Shown here: piece after piece, positions 18,005 through 25,138 of the stretch
How positions within the stretch are numbered: the first letter of the stretch is position 1
Layout: the number at the start of each line of letters is the position of its first letter
Origin: Amphimedon queenslandica
Lineage: Eukaryota > Porifera > Demospongiae > Haplosclerida > Niphatidae
Direction: 5' to 3'
DNA: 25,138 bases
Assembly: GCF_000090795.2 (NCBI RefSeq)
Contig: NW_003546522.1
Coordinates: forward strand, 58,282 to 83,419
The notes under the pieces: generated by a model
The model's input: only the letters and a program-made list of their open reading frames with translations
Databases searched by the model: none
What the model was told of the DNA's origin: nothing
Program-made: the position numbers and the translations under genes

Positions 18005-18816
18005 TATGGATTGATCACAGCCTCAATATATTCAACCATAGCCTCCTCAGCATACCAATAGTTAGGCAAATGTGAAATCAACCAATCTTCGGGGAAAGCA
18101 AATGTTGGATGGCAACAATTTGTTTTCCTGGCATAGATAAGAGAGATCTCCAAATAAGGAAACACAAAATATAGCCATCATTTGTCTCTTATCATTCATG
18201 CTTTGGATCTCAACACGGCAGAAACTTTTAACAGCCACAGTCCATGATGAAGCTGGAACTATATTTAGTCCAGTCTGATCCCAATTTATTATCATTTCTG
18301 GTGGGATTTCTTCCATTGTGACTGTGTTAATGATGTCTTGTAAAAACTGTTTCTTCAATTTATGAAACTCTTCAATGTTGATTTTTGACTTTGTTGTGCC
18401 TTTTTGCTTCGTAGAGTTCATTCTTCTGAGTGCAGACTTTGCCCACAATTTATTAAGCACAGCTGGTCTCCCATACTCAGCTAGCAGAACTGGCAATCCC
18501 ACAAGCAGCAGATTTTACTACAGATGTGTTTAAATAGTTCCTCCTTTCTGTCTTATCTCTAGTATAAAACGTTGGACCATTTCATCTAGCCTTTCTCCTA
18601 CAACTACTGGCCTCCTCCGTCGCTTGAGGCACATTCATTTATACTTACTCCCAGCCTTCTTGAAAACACTTGTGAAGCCAGTGAAACGTCATGTAGCTTG
18701 GCACAACGTCCTATGTCTGCCCTTTCCTTTGGCGTATACTTGATGTACTTTCGCCGCTTCTTCCGGCGGTGTGACTTTTTCTGCCTGATCTCCACCTTCA
18801 GCATTTGCTGCAGCAA

Positions 18817-19047
18817 TAGATCAAGGTAGAATAAATGAAAAAAAATGTCCAGAAGGAGCTGGTAATGTAGGATTGAGTGGCTTATAGTAGTCCAAAATTG
18901 ACTTGATCTGCTCTACTGAGTACTCACTGCAGTGCACATGTATATACACATGAGCTTAATTGTTATTAAACTTGACTTTATAACGGATTAATAATTAACT
19001 AGTTTAATATAACTTTTTTGTTCTTTCGTAAAATTAAAGTCATTTTT
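18817..19047. other. Short AT-rich spacer
   Basis: No gene seen. It contains a palindromic ATGTATATACACAT (about 18939-18952). The right end leads into a MITE terminus at 19048-19066, so part of it may be the body of that element, whose left end I could not find. Confidence 0.4.
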
Positions 19048-19066
19048 AAATATTCCACGTTTACGG
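19048..19066 (-). repeat. Solo MITE terminus next to TA
   Basis: On the minus strand it reads CCGTAAACGTGGAATATTT, 17 of 19 bases identical to the start of the element at 14112. TA follows at 19067-19068. It marks the right end of an element of that family whose left end is degraded or lost. Confidence 0.5.
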
Positions 19067-19471
19067 TATAAGAGAATTAAAAGAATATCAATATCAAAAA
19101 TACTACACATTGCTTGTGAAAGGATCTGCCATGGATACACTGTCCCTGTTCGTATAACACCTGAACCTGACAATATCTACGGCTCCACAGCAATAGCCTT
19201 CGAATATAAATTACATGAAAAATGGAAAAGAATTGGTTATGTTGTGAAAAAATTACTTAACATTCTTCATTCCAGTATTGAATGTCAAGAAATTAAGAAG
19301 GTTGAATTCTCTTGGATAAAGTTTATTACAGATAGGAGACAATCTGGACCAGAATACTTTGCTGGGATTGCTATCTCTAAAAGTGGTTACTGGGATAAGG
19401 TATTAAAGTGTAGCAGCACATGTTCAAATTGTCATAACCACTGTTATTTACATTTCACAATTGTATTATAA
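19067..19471 (+). pseudogene. HIRAN-related conserved domain fragment, copy 3
   Basis: The frame is open from the MITE end to the stop at 19471 with no ATG at its start. It reads CHGYTVPVRITPEPDNIYG, AIAFEYKLHEKWKRIGYVV, KKVEFSWIKFITDRRQSGPE, YFAGIAISKSGYWDKVLKC. This block, with the PEP-N, AIAF, IGYVV and GPxY(F)AGI motifs, is one I remember from repeated genes of sponges and corals, where it accompanies the HIRAN-like domain of copies 1 and 2. The family has no established function known to me. About 110 codons are undamaged, but no start or neighbouring domain is present, so it is probably a 5'-truncated gene or an exon. Confidence 0.45.
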
Positions 19472-20527
19472 TAATGTTTAATCATTGTTGTAGAAAATAT
19501 TTATTAGTTAACAAAAAGAGAGAGTTAGTATGAGTGTTCAATAACAAGTAAGTCAGGGATAGATGCTTCAGGAGGTGGTGGTAGCTTTACTGGAACTTGT
19601 TAACAAAAAGACTTCTTCCCTGTCTTGATCATAGTTGTCCTACCTGCAGCAAACACACCAGGTTGTTCAACAGTATGTAATCGTTGCTGCTATGGATTCT
19701 GCTTAGGTTTTAAGTATTTATTAAAAGTTGGCCTTTCTCCTTCCAAATCACCATCTGGTGTCGAAGTGTACTGTTGAAATGGAAGATTTTAATCAGTTCT
19801 TTTTAAGTATTCCTTACTGATATTTTTCCATTTTGTCACGACAGATTTGCAAGTGAAATGATTTCCAACAGTGCTTGAAGAGTACTATGAAAACATTTGA
19901 TGTTATCCGTTGTACTAGCTCATAGGTGCTCACCAGGTACACCATTTTTATGCTTTGTACGCATCCATTCTCTACTTTCGATATTTGTAGCTAATGAAAT
20001 CAAAGTCTCCTGTGTCAAGCCCTGTATGGCTGTAGTGTCTCTATAAGTAATAACATACATTTCAATTCCATATTCCAAAGTGTATCATTTTGTACATAAA
20101 CTTGGCCATGCATATAAATAGTGATTGGAAGTTACCAGCTTACTTCTAGGGTACCGAAGTCATAATTCTTTATGCTAAGGCATTAACAGGTAATTTAGCA
20201 TCTGGCAGTTGTATCTACATCATTCTAATTTTGTGAAGCCTCATTCATCTGATGCTCCCCTTCAATTGACAACAGTATGAACAAACTTTGCCTCATAAGT
20301 AGAGTCATTCTTCTCCATAAACTTTGCAACTCCAGCACTAAATAACTGCTCTGGATTTTGAACTAAATGTTTACGTTTACCTGTAAAAGCAGCATTGGTC
20401 AAGCCAGAAACAGGATCATCAAGTGCCTGAACAAATCTTTGCAACTGCGGCTGACTTGGGCCCCTTGGCGTAGTTGCAACAGCAATTGTCTATGCTAAGA
20501 AATCTATAAAGACTGCTCAGTAAAAAG

Positions 20528-20702
20528 TGCTGTATAGCTAGAAAATTTGGTGGAGTAAAGTTTTGGCAAATTAAGGTTCATTTGCCAAAACTTTAGTGTC
20601 TAATTTGATAGGGCTCCATATAAGCATGCATAAAGTTAAAAATTTGAACCTCCATATCTCTTTTAGTCAATTTGCCAAATTTTATTACTAGCTATACAGC
20701 AT
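20528..20702. mobile_element. MITE in the intron of the minus-strand gene
   Basis: The ends are TGCTGTATAGCTAG (20528-20541) and CTAGCTATACAGCA (20688-20701), 14-bp perfect inverted repeats. AAAATTTGG-like matching continues inward. The element is about 175 bp and has no ORF. No clear target duplication was seen. A strong internal hairpin lies at 20556-20595. Confidence 0.7.
20556..20595. repeat. Perfect 16-bp inverted repeat with 8-nt loop
   Basis: TAAAGTTTTGGCAAAT (20556-20571), loop TAAGGTTC, ATTTGCCAAAACTTTA (20580-20595). A third related TTTGCCAAATTTTA lies at 20671-20684, so the element contains nested copies of the TTTGGCAAA motif. Confidence 0.85.
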
Positions 20703-20938
20703 AGTAGCATAGTGGGTTATAATACTTTCAAAACATGCACATCATTTTCTTTTTGATGATATTTAGATTTGGTTATAGGGTGATCCTCAGGCACATACAC
20801 ATACATACACAAAGGAATTTCATTCCTCATATAGTGACAAGTTTGAAATTTGTATTTATATTGTGCCATAATAGACCTTAATTTTTGTGCATGGGTTTCA
20901 TCACGAAAATCTGTGCAACAGATAAAATACAGTCGCAC

Positions 20939-21209
20939 GTTTATTAATATATGACTTGAATTTCAAGGTTTTGGGATATATCCTGGTGGTACACATGTTT
21001 AGTGGTTGAGAATCTGGGGGCAGAGGGGGCTGGAGCCCCCAGTTTTGATGAAGGGGGGCTGGAGCCCACTCTAATTTTGCTGCAGCCTGCATGCAAAAGA
21101 GCAGAGCCTCTCTAACTTTTGAGGCATGGCGGCAGGAGGGGCACTGCCCTCACTTTGAATTACTTATGTTATAGAAAATGTTATTAATTTAGCCAGCTTA
21201 TTATTGTTA
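20939..21209. other. Spacer with a GC-rich hairpin
   Basis: No gene seen. Against AT-rich surroundings, 21014-21042 can fold as CTGGGGGC / GCCCCCAG. The phrase GGGGGCTGGAGCCC occurs twice (about 21025 and 21055). A repeat fragment is likely, but I could not set its ends. Confidence 0.4.
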
Positions 21210-21961
21210 AGGCCAATGCACACTAGTGCTAACTAGCAGCTATGTTTAGTGAACTTTGCACCCTACACTGCAACATTCTATGCACACAATGCTAAGAGTT
21301 AACTGTAGGTAAACTAGTGGGTGTGATTATAATCAAATGGTGGTTAAAAGAAGAAAACTGTGGCTGCTTCTGTTTCTAGTTTGTTCAAGGAAAAGTAGAG
21401 GAGATCAACATGGGATAAGAAATATTTATACTTTAAGACTACAGAAGGGTGAATGTCATAGCTTAATACAAGAAATGAGACTGACAGATCATGTGTCATT
21501 TATTTTATCACTACTTTAACATGACTACTCAACATTTCGACGCTCTATTATGCCTAGTAGGACCCTCTATTACTCAAACAGCAACCAAAATGAGAGACCC
21601 GGTTCTACCAGGCGAGAGACTGGCCATTACAATTCGATATCTCACCACTGGAGATGCTATGCGAACAATAACATTTAGCTATTGTAAGGGGCATTCAACT
21701 CTAGCTGCAATAACTAGAGATAAATATGCTAGGAACTGTGGAACATGCTCTCAGAAACATATTTATATGTACAGCTACTACAGCTGAAGAATGAAAAGTA
21801 TGAAGTGAAGGGCTCTGTTACAGGTGGAATTTTCCTCATTGTGTCGGGGCAATAGATGGTAAGCACATTGTTATGCCAGCACCATCTAACTCAGGTTCCC
21901 AGTTTTATAACTACAAGGGCACACAGTGTCGTCTTTTGGCTGCATGTGATGCTGATTATTT
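21210..21961 (+). pseudogene. PIF/Harbinger transposase, 3'-truncated by an LTR element
   Basis: A likely left terminus is AGGCCAATGCACACTAGTGC at 21210, preceded by TTA (21207-21209); Harbinger elements duplicate TTA-like 3-mers. From 21337 the frame gives KGECHSLIQEMRLTDH. A one-base shift near 21495 leads to HYFNMTTQHFDALLCLVGPS and GERLAITIRYLTTGDAMRTI. After about 21770 comes [20 protein letters not shown], with the first catalytic Asp at 21855-21857, and [20 protein letters not shown]. These match the DDE_Tnp_4 family in order. The sequence breaks off at about 21961, where the LTR of gypsy copy 2 starts, so the second Asp and the Glu are missing within this window. Confidence 0.8.
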
Positions 21962-22206
21962 TGTGGTTAATTGACTTGTGATTAACAAATTGATCTGATA
22001 AACAAGTAACAACAACTGATAAGTGAGCATAAACACAAATAAGCTGGATGGAAAAGGTTAAAGGGAAAGACAAAGACGAGAAAACACGAGTGAACAGTGA
22101 GAGAGAGTGTGTTTAAAATAATGAATTAGTAATGAATAATAATAAGTGAATATTGATAATTAATAATAATGAATGTATATATAATGTGAGGATTGCTGCT
22201 GCAATA
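21962..22206 (-). repeat. 3' LTR of gypsy copy 2
   Basis: On the minus strand it starts just after the polypurine tract, at about TATTGCAGCAGC, and ends ...AACCACA at 21962. Exact borders are approximate because the partner LTR is outside the window and the start does not begin with a clean TG. The interior is AT-rich. Confidence 0.6.
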
Positions 22207-22241
22207 CTCTCCCTCCAGTGACTAACGTATTAGAGATCCAA

Positions 22242-23336
22242 TCACGAAGGAAAATGAACATGGCGACCAGAGTGAGTACGAACTGTTGGAGAACTGTCAG
22301 TCATAGGAGTAGCTGGGGAAGAAGATTGAGACTGAAATGGTTCTGAAGGAGGAATATTAGGTCTATTGAGATCTACTGTAGCGTTTTCTAAATGGGCTGA
22401 CGATCGATAGAGACTGTGTCTCTGTGTCTACTGATGTCTAATGTAAAATATTTGTCAGCTCTATCAAGAACCTTGTATGGACCACAATAAGGAGGCTGTA
22501 ATGGCTTACGTATTGAGTCATTTCTAACAAAAACATGAGAAGAGGAATGTAAGTCACGAGATATGAATGAGGGATGAGTAGCTTCTCTTGGGGGAAGAAA
22601 TGGTAAATGTGACATATATGATTTGAGTCGAGAACAGTATGACAGAGGGTCAGAATTGAGTTTAGTTGGAGAGAAATATTCCCCAGGTAGTCATAATGTT
22701 GTACCATAAACCATCTCAGCTGGATTGGATCCTATATCCACCTTGTAGGCAGAGCAAATACCCAGCATGATAAGAGGTAAAGCTTCTGTCCATGTACCTT
22801 GTTTAGGATGAGATCGTAATGAAGATTTTAGGTGTGTGTGTAGACCAATCATACCATTCGCAATGGGATGGTAAGCAGTAGTGTGAATAAGATTACATCC
22901 TAATAGTTGTGTGAGATCCTTCCATAGCAGTGATGTAAATTGGCGACCACGATCAGTAGTGATCGTTGAAGGAGTACTAAAATGTGATATCCCCCCTTTA
23001 AGAAGGCTTTGGCTACTGTTTCTGTCTCAATAATTGAAATAGGAATAGCTGCTGACCATCTTGTAAAACAATCAATACATGTCAGAATATAAGTGTAACC
23101 ATCAGAAGGCGGAAGCGGGCCAACAATATCAATATGAACATAGGCAAATCTAGAGTCAGGATGAGAGAAAACACCAAGTGGAGTAACATTGTGCCTATGT
23201 TTTTTAGACTTCTGACACTGTAAACATGTGCAAGCCCACCCACGTACCTCAGAGTTAATATTAGGCCACACATACCTATCTGTGATAAGTTTCTAACTAG
23301 CAATACTTGGATGTGAAAGCGAATGTAGTCACTCAA
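22242..23336 (-). pseudogene. Integrase and C-terminal tail of gypsy copy 2
   Basis: It reads LITDRYVWPNINSEV, then CTCLQCQKSKKHRH (zinc-binding CxxC), then HIDIVGPLPPSDGYTYILTC with the first Asp. Near 22960 TTDRGRQFTSLLWKDL gives the second. The third-site motif reads HPIANGMIGLHTHLK, with Gly where Glu is expected. The following PREATHPSFISRDLHSSSHV, PPYCGPYKVL and THSGRHVHFPS blocks end in a stop at 22244-22242, typical of this lineage. Two or three frame changes and stops (near 23294, 22975, 22710) break it. Confidence 0.8.
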
Positions 23337-23346
23337 AAACTAGTTT

Positions 23347-24216
23347 TCAAAATTGTACAGGTACGAGTGGGCGGGGTAAACCAGTAAATATATCACAGAT
23401 AATAGTAGCATCTGCAGTAGGGTTAGGAACTGTAGTGAATTGTAGAGTAGTGTTAGAGGGATTGAAAATGAGTTTTTTTTTAATTTGGGGATCTTCCAAC
23501 TGGGTTTTGGCTATTTTTATAAAATCAATGCTTTCTAGGAGGGCATTAATTGGAATATGTGATAGTGCATCGGCTACAGAATTATCAGTTCCTTTAACAT
23601 GGCAAATGTCGGAAGTAAACTGAGAGATATAAGTCAAATGACGGATTTGACATGGAGTGCGATTCTGCATGCTACTAGAAGTGAGAGAGTATGTGAGTGG
23701 GCGGTGATCCATCTAGACATGAAAGTTACGTCTTGCTAGAAAATAAGAGAAATGTTGTGTAGAAGAGTATATTGCTAACAACTCTCTATCAAATGTACTG
23801 TAGTTGCATTCTGTGGCAGTAAGTTTCCTAGAGAAATACGATAACGGTTGCCAATGACCATCAATTAGTTGTTGTAGCACCGCCCCTATTGCTAGATCGG
23901 ACGCATCAGTCATATGAGAAGCAGGCGCATTCAGTACAGGATGAAACTGTAAGGTAACATTGGTTAGAGTGTTCTTAATATTAGTGAATGAGGACAGAGC
24001 ATCAGGAGTCCATTGCAGATCACCTGTCTCAGTTGATGGCAGTAATGTATGTAGTGGTGACAGAATCTTAGCGCATGATGGAATGAATCTGTGATAAAAG
24101 TTCACTAGTCCTAGGAATTGGCACAGTTGCTTTGGAGTGGTTGGTTGAGGATAATTACAAATTGCATGAACTTTGTCCACCATTGGGCGGATACCATGTT
24201 GATCGATGTGATACAC
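23347..24216 (-). pseudogene. RT end and RNase H of gypsy copy 2
   Basis: The open part 24216-23713 starts HIDQHGIRPMVDKVHAI (RT thumb), goes on with FLGLVNFYHRFIPSCAKILS, and enters RNase H at MTDASDLAIGAVLQQL (Asp) and YSTFDRELLAIYSSTQHF (Glu). A TAG at 23713-23715 separates it from 23712-23347, which gives MDHRPLTYSL and GTDNSVADALSHIPI (last Asp), then a linker. Only this stop breaks 290 codons, so the region is well preserved. Confidence 0.85.
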
Positions 24217-24228
24217 ACTTATTAGAGT

Positions 24229-24752
24229 TTATAACAATTCCATGTTTTTTTTGAATCTAGTTAGTATTGCAGTGAGATGAGAGATATGTTCCTTTCTAGT
24301 ACTACTAGTGACAAGTACATCATCAATATAGGCGTAGCAAAAGGGAAGTCCATGAAAGACATCATCAATAAATCTTTGAAATGATTGCGCTGCATTGCGA
24401 AGACCGAATGGCATTCGAACAAATTCAAAGAGACCAAACGGAGTCATGACAGCAGTGTTGTGAATGTCCTCTGGGGCAACAGGTATTTGATGAAATGCTC
24501 ATGCTAGATCTAGTGTTGAAAATACAGTTTTACCTTGTAGAGTAGCTGTAGAATCCTAAATATGCAGTACAGGGTACCTATCAGCTGTAGTACGACTATT
24601 GAGGAGGCAGTAATCTCCACATGGTCTCCAGTCAGTACAGGACATTTTAGGGACCATGTGTAGTGGGGAAGACCAGTTACTTGATGAAGGTCTGATAATC
24701 CCAAGCTGTAGCATGTGATCAAACTCAGCTTTAGCAATCTGAAGCTTCTCAC
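24229..24752 (-). pseudogene. Reverse transcriptase core of gypsy copy 2
   Basis: The part 24447-24229 reads FEFVRMPFGLRNAAQSFQRF, IDDVFHGLPFCYAYIDDVLV (catalytic YIDD) and HISHLTAILTRF. It then shifts frame at a run of eight A (24245-24252 region). Past that run the other frame reads HGIVINSNKCV and passes straight to the HIDQHG block, with about a dozen residues of the usual FLGH segment missing. Upstream (24510-24752) the fingers and palm sequence is spread over several frames. Confidence 0.8.
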
Positions 24753-24949
24753 GAGATAGTCTTCAAGGACATGCAGTGACAGGAGGTCCTGTAGTGAAAA
24801 TGTGATGAAAAGTATTGTTTTACAGGAGTGTCACTAGTGGAGGGTTGAGTAACTTCTGAATATTGTCGAAGGAGAGCACCAAATTTGTCTTGAAAAGGAG
24901 GTTGATATGTATGGAGCTGAGTAATATCAGGAGGTTCACACAGAGAGTT

Positions 24950-25138
24950 CTTGAACTTGTAATTGTGTGACAGAATCAATAAGATGCTTGTTGTGCATAT
25001 CAACTAAGAGATTGTGACTCTTAAGAAAATCGGCTCCAATGATAGGGTCTCTTACATCTGCAAGGATAAATACCCAACGAAATGGACAGTGCAAACCAAG
25101 GTTCAATGTAAGTGACCTTTGACCATAAGTAGGAATGA
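24950..25138 (-). pseudogene. End of protease domain and PR-RT linker of gypsy copy 2
   Basis: From the right edge the minus strand reads IPTYGQRSLTLNLGL, FRWVFILADVRDPIIGADFL and KSHNLLVDMHNKHLID, the usual end of a gypsy-type protease. A stop lies at about 24937. The active-site DTGA part would be just outside the window. Confidence 0.7.

Larger units (their letters stand above)
17003..18816 (-). pseudogene. pogo/Tigger-like (DDE_1) transposase, copy 2, split by two MITEs
   Basis: Read from 18816, the N-terminal region has a basic tract and YTPKERADIGRCAKLHDVSL (HTH). Then come a GR/RRP-V-VGERLDEMVQRFI block near 18570 and AEYGRPAVLNKLWAKSALRR. The catalytic core follows: MIINWDQTGLNIVPASSW (first Asp), MNDKRQMMAIFC, AIFDHFKVLKITQLLEAND (second Asp) and CTDCLQPLDVSVHRSVKSFL (third). 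The end is KMKCLGAQWPVNVVDHL (about 17220-17170). Frameshifts lie near 18610, 18520 and 18140. Two TA-flanked MITEs (17256-17530 and 17801-18004) interrupt it. Across each, the flanks join in frame: PYVNEVFARL at the first junction read, and VEELEAIDLS at the second. The gene was therefore still largely open when they landed. Flanking TIRs were not found. Confidence 0.85.
19525..20938 (-). pseudogene. Multi-exon gene of an unnamed repeated family, decayed
   Basis: Exon A (20938-20726) gives YKYKFQTCHYMRNEIPLCMY, VPEDHPITKSKYHQKENDVH and VLK. An intron (20725-20490, GT-AG, phase 0) contains a MITE. Exon B starts at 20489 with TIAVATTPRGPSQPQLQRFV, then QALDDPVSGLTNAAFTGKRK. After a run of TGA stops (20262-20200) come IQGLTQETLISLATNIESRE near 20020 and ASTTDN near 19915. 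The C-terminal end is VPVKLPPPPEASIPDLLVIE plus HSY, with a stop at 19525-19527. I recall similar proteins as a repeated family in sponge and cnidarian genomes; it has no name or known role that I can give. Several TGA codons stand where the reading frame suggests Arg (CGA) or Trp, so it is dead. Confidence 0.55.
21962..25138 (-). mobile_element. Ty3/gypsy retrotransposon (copy 2), continues past the right edge
   Basis: Reading leftward from the right edge are the end of the protease, RT, RNase H, integrase with its tail, a polypurine tract (GGAGGGAGAG at 22216-22207) and an LTR of about 245 bp. The gag gene and 5' LTR would lie beyond 25138. This is a different gypsy lineage from copy 1: the protease-RT and integrase texts differ strongly. 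It carries fewer breaks than copy 1 and is probably younger. It inserted in the Harbinger-like gene. Confidence 0.88.

Noticed and set aside
21891..22073. Minus-strand ORF across the Harbinger/LTR junction
   Set aside because: It spans the insertion border and is opposite the Harbinger coding strand.
1..25138. A defence island, phage or bacterial operon
   Set aside because: Spliced genes, MITEs, Kolobok, Harbinger and gypsy elements all indicate an animal genome; no bacterial signals were found.

Overview
The window looks like a stretch of a compact, AT-rich invertebrate animal genome. Wherever a spliced gene can be read, the GT-AG introns are very short (44 to about 70 bp) and mostly phase 0. 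There are no operons, Shine-Dalgarno sites or other prokaryotic signals. The mix of element families, together with gene families I remember from sponge and cnidarian genomes, makes a demosponge-like animal the best guess. I cannot prove the species from sequence alone.

Almost everything here is mobile DNA, often nested. From left to right: (1) about 600-3390 (+) is a decayed Kolobok-like DDE transposase gene. An 889-bp hAT derivative sits inside it and still carries an intact 181-codon BED-finger/hATC-dimerisation ORF. (2) 3456-4378 (-) is a convergent four-exon gene for a Cys-rich protein with a P2X7-ballast-like zinc domain, broken by one frameshift. (3) About 5600-6952 (+) is a pogo/Tigger-type transposase relic. 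(4) 7029-7278 is a TIR element with a tRNA-like pol III unit inside, followed by a HIRAN-like fragment (-). (5) 8163-8565 is a 403-bp foldback element in a (TTA)n microsatellite. (6) 8753-9422 holds the best candidates for host coding sequence: a small three-exon acidic-protein gene, then a first exon that ends exactly where an LTR element inserted.

(7) 9425-13687 is a complete but dead Ty3/gypsy element (+) with two LTRs, an imperfect 5-bp target duplication, and gag, protease, RT, RNase H and integrase relics. (8) 13.8-15.2 kb holds tandem repeats, a small MITE, a second HIRAN-like fragment and an 80-bp-arm hairpin. (9) 15910-16178 is a hAT MITE with a perfect 8-bp target duplication. (10) 17003-18816 (-) is a second pogo/Tigger transposase, interrupted by two different TA-target MITEs; conceptual removal of each rejoins the reading frame. 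(11) 19.0-20.9 kb has a third HIRAN-like fragment (+) and a multi-exon pseudogene (-) of an unnamed family, with a MITE in its intron. (12) 21210-21961 (+) is a PIF/Harbinger transposase cut off by (13) a second Ty3/gypsy element (-) that runs from 21962 past the right edge.

The genes do not form a pathway. What links them is layered insertion. The most interesting parts are the BED-hATC mini-protein, the convergent Kolobok plus Cys-rich/P2X7-like pair that may be one two-gene transposon, the retroelement inserted at a splice donor, and the twice-interrupted but frame-preserved pogo gene.
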